A DNA stretch of 22,103 nt, from positions 1 through 22,103 of the forward strand of contig CAUDZT010000038.1 of the NCBI GenBank assembly GCA_958453935.1. The letters run 5' to 3'. Shown in pieces: positions 16,065-22,103 of the stretch (its first letter is position 1; each line of letters begins with the position of its first letter). The notes under the pieces were generated by a model. That model worked only from the letters and a program-made list of their open reading frames with translations. It made no database searches and was not told the origin of the DNA. The stretch comes from an uncultured Collinsella sp. (GTDB lineage Bacteria > Actinomycetota > Coriobacteriia > Coriobacteriales > Coriobacteriaceae). A program made the position numbers and the translations under genes.

Positions 16065-17189
16065 ATGGCACGTGTGCACAACTTCTCAGCTGGCCCGGCC
16101 GCACTGCCTACAAGCGTGCTCGCCGAGATCGCCGACGAGATGATGGACTACCGCAGTTGCGGCATGTCCGTGCTCGAGATGAGCCATCGATCTAGCATGT
16201 ACCAGCAGATCATCGACGACGCCGAGGCAACCCTGCGCCGCCTGCTGAGCATCCCCGATAACTACCGTGTTCTGTTTTTGCAGGGCGGCGCCACGCTGCA
16301 GTTTGCGGGCATCCCGATGAACCTCATGCGCCGCGGCCGCGCCGGCTACGTCGTGACCGGCAACTTCGCCAACAAGGCGTACAAGGAAGCCGCCAAGTAC
16401 GGCGAGGCCGTGCTGCTCGCGAGCTCCGAGGACGCCAATTTCGACCGCATTCCCGCCATGGCCGACATCAACGCGCGCATTGCCGCCGAGGCCGCGGGCG
16501 GCGGGCTCGACTACGTCTACATCTGCCAGAACAACACCATCTTTGGCACCATGTACCACGAGCTGCCTAACTTCGGCGACGTACCGCTGGTCGCCGATGT
16601 CTCGAGCTGCTTTTTGTCGCAGCCGCTCGACGTCGAGCGCTACGGACTCATCTACGCCGGCGCGCAGAAAAACGCCGGCGCCGCGGGCGTCACCGTGGTT
16701 ATCGTGCGCGACGACCTGATCGCCGACGGTCCAGCCTTTGCGCAGACGCCGCAGTACATGGACCTTAAGACCCAGGCCGCCAAGGGCTCCATGCTCAACA
16801 CGCCCAACACCTTTGGCATCTACGTATGCGGCAAGGTGTTCCGTTGGGTGGAGCAAACCGGCGGACTTGCCGCCATGGCCGAGCGCAACTGGGCCAAAGC
16901 CAACCTGCTCTATGACTTGCTCGAGCAAAGCGAACTGTTCCATGGCACCACGCAGGCCGACAGCCGCTCCATCGCCAACGTCACGTTCCGCACCGGCGAT
17001 GCCGACCTCGACGCCGCCTTTGTCGCAGGCACGGCCGAGCACCAGATTCAAAACGTCAAGGGCCATCGCCTGGTGGGCGGCATGCGCGCCAGCGTGTACA
17101 ACGCTGTAACCATGGAAGACGTGCAGGCGCTGGTCACGTACATGAAAGACTTCGAAGCGCAGCATAGTTTGAGTCCGCGATCTAACTAG
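16065..17189 (+). CDS. serC: Phosphoserine aminotransferase
   Basis: A 374-residue PLP-dependent class V aminotransferase. It converts 3-phosphohydroxypyruvate and glutamate to phosphoserine and 2-oxoglutarate in serine biosynthesis, and may also serve pyridoxine synthesis. Visible features are the N-terminal FSAGPAALP (7-15), the EMSHRS box (38-43), LFLQGGATLQF (70-80), the GNFANKAYKEA cofactor-binding stretch (99-109), and the PLP-binding lysine K202 in YAGAQKNAGAAG. The C-terminal GHRLVGGMRASVYNAV is also standard. Length is close to the usual 360. The ATG follows GAGGGG by 9 bases. serA follows 69 bp downstream on the same strand, so serine synthesis is organised as a pair. Codon use is strongly G/C-ending, unlike the BREX genes next door. 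Confidence 0.96.
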   Translation: MARVHNFSAGPAALPTSVLAEIADEMMDYRSCGMSVLEMSHRSSMYQQIIDDAEATLRRLLSIPDNYRVLFLQGGATLQFAGIPMNLMRRGRAGYVVTGNFANKAYKEAAKYGEAVLLASSEDANFDRIPAMADINARIAAEAAGGGLDYVYICQNNTIFGTMYHELPNFGDVPLVADVSSCFLSQPLDVERYGLIYAGAQKNAGAAGVTVVIVRDDLIADGPAFAQTPQYMDLKTQAAKGSMLNTPNTFGIYVCGKVFRWVEQTGGLAAMAERNWAKANLLYDLLEQSELFHGTTQADSRSIANVTFRTGDADLDAAFVAGTAEHQIQNVKGHRLVGGMRASVYNAVTMEDVQALVTYMKDFEAQHSLSPRSN

Positions 17190-17258
17190 CCCGCAACGCG
17201 CGGGCCGACCAGCCACTTCAAACCACTTGTTTTAAACAAACCTGCTAAGGAGTTTTCC

Positions 17259-18422
17259 ATGCGCAAGATCAAAACCATCGACGACATCACCAAGGACGGC
17301 AAGGTCGAGTTTGGCGAGGGCTACGAGTTTGTTGGCACCACCGAGGAGGCCGACGCCATCCTGATGCGCTCGACCGACCTGCACGGCTACGAGCTGCCCG
17401 AGGGCATCCGCGCCATCGCCCGCTGCGGCGCCGGCGTCAACAACATCCCCGTCGAGGAGTACGCCAAGAAGGGCGTCGTCGTCTTTAACTCCCCCGGCGC
17501 CAACAGCAACGCCGTCAAGGAGCTCGTCCTGGGCATGCTGGTGCTCTCGAGCCGTGGCGTGGTGCAGTCGATGAACTGGGTGCGCGATAACGCCGACGAC
17601 CCCGAGATCCAGGTCGACGCCGAGAAGGCCAAGAAGGCCTTTGTGGGCCGCGAGCTCAAGGGCAAGCGCATCGGCGTCATCGGCCTGGGCAACGTGGGCT
17701 CCAAGGTCGCCAACGCCTGCGTCGATCTGGGCATGGACGTTTACGGCTACGATCCGTTTATTTCCGTCGAGCACGCATGGGTGCTGAGCCACGAGGTGCA
17801 GCGCGTGGGCACGCTCGAGGACCTGTGCCGCGGCTGCGACTACCTCACCGTGCACGTGCCCAGCAAGGCAGACACCATCGGCATGATAAGCACCGAGCAG
17901 ATTAACCTGCTGGCACCCGACGCCGTGCTCATCAACTACGCGCGCGAAACCATCATTGACGAGGACGCCGTCGATGCCGCCCTGCGCGAGGGCAAGCTGA
18001 GCTGGTTTAGCTGCGACTTTGCCACGCCCAAGACCGTCAAGATGCCCAACACGTTTATCACCACGCACTCGGGCGCCGGCACTGGCGAGGCCGAGGCCAA
18101 CTGCGCCGATATGGCCATCAGCGAGCTCAAGGATTACCTGGAAAACGGCAACATCGCGCACAGCGTCAACTACCCCGCCTGCAGCATGGGCAAGGCGCGC
18201 GCCGCGAGCCGTATTGCCTGCCTGCATGCCAACGTGCCCAACATGATCGGCCAGATCACGGCCATTCTCGCCAAGGACAACGCCAATGTGCAGCGCATGA
18301 CCAACGAGTCCGCTGGCGAGAACGCCTACACCATGTTCGACACCGATGAGCACCTGGACGGCAGCACGATCGAGGCGCTCAAGCAGATTCCGTCGATGTA
18401 TCGCGTGCGCGTGATTAAATAG
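17259..18422 (+). CDS. serA: D-3-phosphoglycerate dehydrogenase
   Basis: A 387-residue NAD-dependent 2-hydroxyacid dehydrogenase that oxidises 3-phosphoglycerate to 3-phosphohydroxypyruvate, the first step of serine synthesis. The Rossmann motif is GLGNVG (142-147). Of the catalytic residues, R229 (NYARETIIDE) and H270 (TTHSGAGTGE) are clear. The glutamate usual in the DVFxxEP segment is absent: the segment reads SCDFATPKTV (251-260). This resembles the DFP-type subgroup I associate with Bacteroidetes and clostridia. The end (about 317-387) is a single ACT-like regulatory domain. AAGGAG precedes the ATG. The product feeds SerC, encoded just upstream, and a strong terminator follows. Confidence 0.93.
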   Translation: MRKIKTIDDITKDGKVEFGEGYEFVGTTEEADAILMRSTDLHGYELPEGIRAIARCGAGVNNIPVEEYAKKGVVVFNSPGANSNAVKELVLGMLVLSSRGVVQSMNWVRDNADDPEIQVDAEKAKKAFVGRELKGKRIGVIGLGNVGSKVANACVDLGMDVYGYDPFISVEHAWVLSHEVQRVGTLEDLCRGCDYLTVHVPSKADTIGMISTEQINLLAPDAVLINYARETIIDEDAVDAALREGKLSWFSCDFATPKTVKMPNTFITTHSGAGTGEAEANCADMAISELKDYLENGNIAHSVNYPACSMGKARAASRIACLHANVPNMIGQITAILAKDNANVQRMTNESAGENAYTMFDTDEHLDGSTIEALKQIPSMYRVRVIK

Positions 18423-18461
18423 CGCCGGTGCCAAGCCTGCCAGACAGACCACGAAGCCCAT

Positions 18462-18496
18462 TCGCCCCCCGTATTCACGAAACGGGGGGCGATTTT
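18462..18496 (+). terminator. Rho-independent terminator after serA
   Basis: Perfect 11-bp arms TCGCCCCCCGT (18462-18472) and ACGGGGGGCGA (18482-18492) enclose a 9-base loop and are followed by TTTT. It lies 40 bp after the serA stop and ends the serC-serA unit. Confidence 0.9.
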
Positions 18497-18769
18497 GTTG
18501 CTCCGGACGACTTTAAAATGATACCCAGAACAAGTTTTTTCAGATAATCGATAGTGAGGCTCCAGTCGCTAAGCACACCCGCTTTGATAAACAGCTTTAT
18601 CAGGGACTTTAGTAGGTAAAAATCGGTCTCTATGTGCCGAATGTAAGTTGACTGTCTATTTTCCGAAACAACTTATTCTAGATAGCATTTTTAGGGTCCC
18701 TCCAAGGCAAAATTGAAGCCTTTTTGCGACCAGAACTCTAGCTCGCGCTACCGTTTGCCCACCGCGCGA
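18497..18769. other. A/T-rich intergenic block between convergent genes
   Basis: About 270 bp with no gene I can support, clearly more A/T-rich than the genes around it. It has a small inverted repeat GATAAA-CAGC-TTTATC (18586-18601), separated arms AAGTTG (18645-18650) and CAACTT (18669-18674), and a weak hairpin AAGGC/GCCTT followed by TTT near 18704-18724. The flanking genes converge, so promoters are not needed here. It may be a decayed insertion, but no transposase remnant or end can be recognised. Confidence 0.4.
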
Positions 18770-19819
18770 CTACATTCCCGCCCAATCGATAAAAATCTCC
18801 TCACGAAGCCGCCGTTCGAGCTCCTGCTGTCGCGGCGTCTTGTCTTTCAGCGGCACATCGAGATAGGACATGATGAGCTCCATCACCACGCGGAAGGCAT
18901 CGAAGTCGGCCAGCTGACCATAGGTCATCAGAACGACGGGATATCCCATGGCTTGCAAGGCCGTCGTTCGATCGGAGTCCGAAATCTTGGATTCAATGGA
19001 TCCGTGAATGGCTTTACCCTGGCATTCAACCAGACACTCTCGGCTGCCGTCCTTATTTGACAGCAAGATATCGGCGTAGCGCCTATCAAGCCCCGAAATC
19101 AGGCGGGCGCTGCGCGTCATACGGATCTCGACGTTATTGGTAAGGCGCAGCCCTTCGCCTCCGCGCAACCTCGTAAGGCCAAACAGCATCGAAGCCTGGA
19201 CCTCGAGCGGCGATGCCACCACCCCCGTAATGCATTTCGCGGCTCGTATGAACGATTTAGCGCCGCGGAGCCCCCGGATCTTATCGACGTACTCTGCAAG
19301 CTCAGAGAGCTCGATCAAGGGCGGTCGTTTCCACAAGTCCGTTGGACTCCCCGAGACATCCTTTACGTTTTCCCAGACCAACCGTGCGTCACCCCACCGG
19401 CCCCCATATGCCTGCACAAGTGCCGACTTTACCTGAGGCGCAATCTTGCACACGGCAAAGGTGCCGCACATCTCATACATGCACATAATCAGACGCTCGT
19501 TTGAGACCGAGGAAGCCAGGGACAGCAGGGTAAAGAGCGGGGACGCGACATCGAGGCCAAACCCTGTCTGCCGCACGGAGCCAAACGGCCTCTCCCCGTT
19601 CCAAACATGCCTGACAATGCGATCGCCCTTACGTCCGCAGCTGCCCTGCGCCAAAACGTGTAACGGGGTGCCCAGGAATTGCGCGACGAGCGGATGCTCG
19701 CAAAGGCGCTCCCTGCGCGGATCGTCCGCAGAATCGGGCAGGTCCGGCATTATCGCCAAGACCTGTGGAGGTATCCGGTGATACCGGAAGGCAGATATGT
19801 CGCACAGCATGTCGTCCAT
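18770..19819 (-). CDS. Unknown protein with PD-(D/E)XK-like motif, Coriobacteriia-type family
   Basis: A 349-residue protein from the ATG at 19819 (GGTGGG 12 bases ahead); a TTG at 19867 would add 16 poorly convincing residues. The N-terminus ISAFRYHRIPPQVL and the stretches HPLVAQFLGTPLHVL and VASPLFTLLSLA belong to a family I associate with Coriobacteriia, whose members are often present in several copies; its function is not known to me. Near the C-terminus, RYADILLS, then a turn (NKDGS), then LVECQGKAIHG resembles a PD-(D/E)XK nuclease core (D250, E265, Q267, K269). A DNA or RNA nuclease role is inference only. There is no signal peptide or membrane segment. The gene stands alone between convergent serA and the divergent peptidase gene. 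Confidence 0.75.
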   Translation of the reverse strand: MDDMLCDISAFRYHRIPPQVLAIMPDLPDSADDPRRERLCEHPLVAQFLGTPLHVLAQGSCGRKGDRIVRHVWNGERPFGSVRQTGFGLDVASPLFTLLSLASSVSNERLIMCMYEMCGTFAVCKIAPQVKSALVQAYGGRWGDARLVWENVKDVSGSPTDLWKRPPLIELSELAEYVDKIRGLRGAKSFIRAAKCITGVVASPLEVQASMLFGLTRLRGGEGLRLTNNVEIRMTRSARLISGLDRRYADILLSNKDGSRECLVECQGKAIHGSIESKISDSDRTTALQAMGYPVVLMTYGQLADFDAFRVVMELIMSYLDVPLKDKTPRQQELERRLREEIFIDWAGM

Positions 19820-19933
19820 AAAGGCTACGTACCCACCGCGCCGTTTGTGAACCCGCTCGGACGGCAAACGCGCTGGCTCGGCCTGCGAACGGTAAATACT
19901 GCTGCGCGCACGTCACGAATCTCTCGGGAGGCT

Positions 19934-19966
19934 TACAATCGGTTTGGAAAGCAGACTGATTGTGAG
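19934..19966 (+). promoter_or_regulatory. Candidate -10 and ribosome site for M20 peptidase
   Basis: TACAAT (19934-19939) is a good -10, with no clear -35 at proper spacing. TGAGGT (19962-19967) precedes the ATG at 19974 by 6 bases. GAACGGTAAAT (19887-19897) upstream resembles the two GAACGG repeats ahead of serC. Confidence 0.35.
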
Positions 19967-19973
19967 GTTGCAT

Positions 19974-21194
19974 ATGGTTGATGAGGACTTTGCCTGGCGG
20001 CTTGCGCAGGAGCTTGTGCGGATTGACAGCTCAGACCCGGGCGCGTATGAGGATGAAATTGAGCGGTATATCAAAGCGCTGGTTGAGGAACGGCTGGCAC
20101 GGTTGAACCACCCGACACTCGATGCCATACGGGTTGAGGAGCTTGAGGTGCTCCCCGGACGCCGCAACCTTATGATCACCGTGCCCGGTTTGAGCGACGA
20201 GCCACGGCTCGTCTACATCTGCCACATGGATACCGTCACCTTGGGCGGCGGCTGGGACGCGGACATCGCACCGCTTGGGGCAGTTGTGCGCAACGACAAG
20301 CTCTATGGCCGGGGCGCCTGCGACATGAAGGGCGGCCTGGCCTGCGCCATTGCCGCACTGGTCCATACGCTCGAGCGCGTGGCGGCGGATGGCGCGCTGC
20401 CCCGCCGCGGCTTTTCGCTCATCTGCTCGGTCGACGAAGAGGACTTTATGCGCGGCTCCGAGGCCGCCATCAACGCCGGATGGGTCGGCTCGCGCGAATG
20501 GGTGTTGGATACCGAGCCCACCGACAGACAGATTCAGGTAGCGCACAAGGGGCGCACGTGGTTCGAGATTGAAATGGCTGGCGTGACGGCGCATGCGAGC
20601 CAGCCCTGGAAGGGCGCGGATGCCGTCGCCGCCATGGCCGAGGTCGTCTGCGCGTTACGCCGCGCGTTCATGGCGCTGCCCGTACACGATGAGCTGGGGC
20701 CATCGACCATCACGTTTGGACAGATCGAGGGTGGCTACCGTCCCTATGTCGTGCCCGATCACGCCAAGGTCTGGGTCGATATGCGCCTGACCCCGCCGAC
20801 CGATACGGCCACCGTGACGCGCATGGTAGAGCAGGCCATCGCCGTCGCCGAGGCCGCGGTCCCCGGCTGCCATGGCAGCTATACCGTGACAGGCGACCGC
20901 CCCGCCATCGAGCGCGACCCGAACTCTCCCCTTCTGGCTGCACTCAAGCATGCCGCCGACAGCGTTACGGGCATGGACACGGCCGTCGGCTTCTTTACCG
21001 GCTACACCGACACTGCCGTCATTGCCGGCAAGACGGGTAACCGCAACTGCATGAGCTATGGCCCAGGCTCGCTCGCGCTCGCGCACAAGCCCAACGAATA
21101 TGTGCCCCATGCCGATATCGTTCGCTGCCAAAACGTGCTCATCGCGCTCGCCGACAACACGCTCTGGGACGCATGCGGCCAAGTTGGGGCATAA
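19974..21194 (+). CDS. M20-family metallopeptidase (ArgE/DapE/CPG2 type)
   Basis: A 406-residue cytoplasmic zinc peptidase or deacylase. The ATG at 19974 is chosen for its TGAGGT site; an in-frame TTG at 19944 is less likely. Metal-site residues are visible: H84 in YICHMDTV, bridging D117 in GRGACDMKGG, the catalytic pair E155-E156 in SVDEEDF, D179 in VLDTEPT, and a late His in ALAHKPNEYV. The dimerisation or lid domain lies at about 190-310 (GVTAHASQPWKGADA). Family members cleave acyl or peptide bonds (N-acetylornithine, succinyl-diaminopimelate, short peptides), and the substrate cannot be read from sequence. It lies 39 bp upstream of the DUF1015-like gene, probably in the same transcript. 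I give no gene symbol for this reason. Confidence 0.88.
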   Translation: MVDEDFAWRLAQELVRIDSSDPGAYEDEIERYIKALVEERLARLNHPTLDAIRVEELEVLPGRRNLMITVPGLSDEPRLVYICHMDTVTLGGGWDADIAPLGAVVRNDKLYGRGACDMKGGLACAIAALVHTLERVAADGALPRRGFSLICSVDEEDFMRGSEAAINAGWVGSREWVLDTEPTDRQIQVAHKGRTWFEIEMAGVTAHASQPWKGADAVAAMAEVVCALRRAFMALPVHDELGPSTITFGQIEGGYRPYVVPDHAKVWVDMRLTPPTDTATVTRMVEQAIAVAEAAVPGCHGSYTVTGDRPAIERDPNSPLLAALKHAADSVTGMDTAVGFFTGYTDTAVIAGKTGNRNCMSYGPGSLALAHKPNEYVPHADIVRCQNVLIALADNTLWDACGQVGA

Positions 21195-21233
21195 TAAGCC
21201 GCGAACAAACCGATTCGCGCGTTAGGACCGCCC

Positions 21234-21923
21234 ATGAAAGCTCTTCCGTTTCCCTGCATCCGCCCGGCTCAGGACCGCGTGCTCGAAGCGCTGCCGCAGA
21301 TGGGCGGTATCCTGAGCGGCAACAACGCCCTGCGCGGCGCCATTGCTGACGGCCTAATGCTCAAGGATCCAGGCGCGGCGTATTACGTGTACGAATGCTC
21401 GGGCGAGCCGGGTCGCGCGACGGGTGTCGTGGCGATTTGCCCGGTTAACGTGCTGACGGGCAGCGACGAGGCTGCCGCCGAGAACGTCGACGCACTCGCC
21501 GCTGCGCACGCGATCGCCGAGCTCAAGGTGCAGCCGCGCCCTGTGACGCTCGCCTACGAGGCCTCGCCCGTCATGGATATCATCCTGGGCGCCGCCAAAG
21601 AGGGCGCGTCGCTCTACGCCGTCACCGACCCCGCGGGCATTACGCACCGCGCGTGGGAGGTCAAGCGCGAGGACGCCGTCGGGGCCATCCGCGCTATGCT
21701 CGACCAAGCACCGGAGCCGGCACTGACCGACGACCCCGCCTACGCCGCCGCTCTGACCGGGGCGTCGCAGCTGCTGGCCGATGAGGCCCGTGCCGCCGGA
21801 ACGTACACCGGCAAGGAGCCGTTCAACTTTACCGTTGCCGTGCTCTTCCCCGCCGCGCAGGTCAGCGGCGCCGCGCCGCAAGTTCCGACAGGTCTGCTCA
21901 CGCACCAGGTCGCGCGGTTCTAG
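21234..21923 (+). CDS. Short DUF1015-like protein
   Basis: A 229-residue protein that recalls DUF1015. The start PFPCIRP (5-11), the AYYVYECSGE stretch (about 49-58) and the GKEPFNFTVAVLFPA segment (about 194-208) match landmarks of that family. The usual length is about 400 or more residues. The hallmark ADGHHR box, expected shortly before the AVLFP segment, is not present; the position reads LTDDPAYAAALTGASQLL. The C-terminal third of the family is also missing. It is therefore either a shortened, non-catalytic paralog or a different small protein with partial similarity. AGGA precedes the ATG by 6 bases. Function unknown; DUF1015 genes are often near serA/serC in related bacteria, which weakly supports the assignment. 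Confidence 0.6.
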   Translation: MKALPFPCIRPAQDRVLEALPQMGGILSGNNALRGAIADGLMLKDPGAAYYVYECSGEPGRATGVVAICPVNVLTGSDEAAAENVDALAAAHAIAELKVQPRPVTLAYEASPVMDIILGAAKEGASLYAVTDPAGITHRAWEVKREDAVGAIRAMLDQAPEPALTDDPAYAAALTGASQLLADEARAAGTYTGKEPFNFTVAVLFPAAQVSGAAPQVPTGLLTHQVARF

Positions 21924-21968
21924 CAAGACCAGACCGCCCAGCACAAAAATCGGCAGCTCAACAAACAG

Positions 21969-22009
21969 GGGGCGGAGATGCAGCAGGTACATGCATCTCC
22001 GCCCCTTTT
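21969..22009 (+). terminator. Strong terminator after DUF1015-like gene
   Basis: Perfect 14-bp arms GGGGCGGAGATGCA (21969-21982) and TGCATCTCCGCCCC (21992-22005) flank a 9-base loop, followed by TTTT. The stem is symmetrical, but the A-run on the left is weak (ACAAACA), so it probably works mainly on the plus strand. It would end transcription from the peptidase unit. Confidence 0.9.
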
Positions 22010-22051
22010 GCGTCGAGAAGTAAGTCGGCGACCCGCACCGCCACGCCCAAA

Positions 22052-22103
22052 CTACCCGCGCTGCGGACCCGCGGCAGCCACGAGCGGCTCAAGCCCCAGC
22101 TCG
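22052..22103 (-). CDS. Possible C-terminal end of a minus-strand gene
   Basis: On the minus strand the last 16 codons before TAG (22052-22054) read ELGLEPLVAAAGPQRG with mostly G/C-ending codons, as in real genes nearby. It would converge on the terminator at 21969-22009. The fragment is too short to identify and could be chance. Confidence 0.3.
   Translation of the reverse strand, partial: ELGLEPLVAAAGPQRG

Noticed and set aside
15763..16104. Minus-strand open frame of 113 codons between brxA and serC
   Set aside because: It overlaps the serC start and promoter, has no ribosome site or recognisable domain, and its sequence reads like translated intergenic repeats.
17189..17205. Hairpin GCCCGC/GCGGGC after serC as a terminator
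   Set aside because: No T-run follows and serA lies just downstream with its own ribosome site, so it is at most a processing or stability element.
16086..17216. Long minus-strand open frame opposite serC
   Set aside because: It is the antisense shadow of a G/C-rich gene; serC is unambiguous on the plus strand.
17232..18461. Long minus-strand open frame opposite serA
   Set aside because: A shadow of serA caused by G/C-ending codons; its composition is H/V/A/G-rich and lacks any family features.

Overview
The window looks like a chromosomal segment of a high-GC Gram-positive bacterium, most likely a Collinsella-type Coriobacteriia. This rests on the style of the serC/serA pair, strong G/C preference at third codon positions on the right-hand side, and a gene at 18770-19819 of a family I associate with Coriobacteriia. 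The taxonomic call is an inference.

Left part (1-15669, all minus strand, read right to left): a BREX phage-defence island. The order is brxA (broken by an in-frame TAG), brxB, brxC, pglX N-terminal part, a small DNA-binding protein gene, pglX C-terminal part, a tandem winged-helix protein carrying a PglZ-like segment, a ParB-like protein, an SNF2-type helicase, and pglZ, which runs off the left edge. The backbone order brxA-brxB-brxC-pglX-pglZ is that of type 1 BREX. brxL, if present, lies outside the window. Most genes are a few bases apart or translationally coupled, so the cluster reads as one long operon. Its codon use is less G/C-biased than the right-hand genes, which fits a horizontally acquired island.

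The odd part is inside the BREX operon. PglX is in two pieces, separated by a cassette of about 700 bp encoding a 172-residue HTH protein. Near-identical 8/9-bp repeats flank the cassette, and recombination between them would rejoin the two pieces in frame. Next come three accessory genes between pglX and pglZ. The first fuses two OmpR-type winged helices to a segment that aligns with the N-terminus of the PglZ encoded further along the same operon. These three genes (regulator, ParB-like, SNF2) are the best candidate for an undescribed module.

Junction (15670-16064): a divergent intergenic region. It holds a plausible brxA promoter overlapped by a perfect 9-bp inverted repeat, a second inverted repeat, direct repeats, and an extended -10 for serC.

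Right part (16065-22103): ordinary chromosome. serC and serA (serine biosynthesis) are followed by a strong terminator. Then come a minus-strand gene of unknown function with a nuclease-like motif, an M20 metallopeptidase, a short DUF1015-like protein, a second strong terminator, and possibly the last codons of a minus-strand gene at the right edge.
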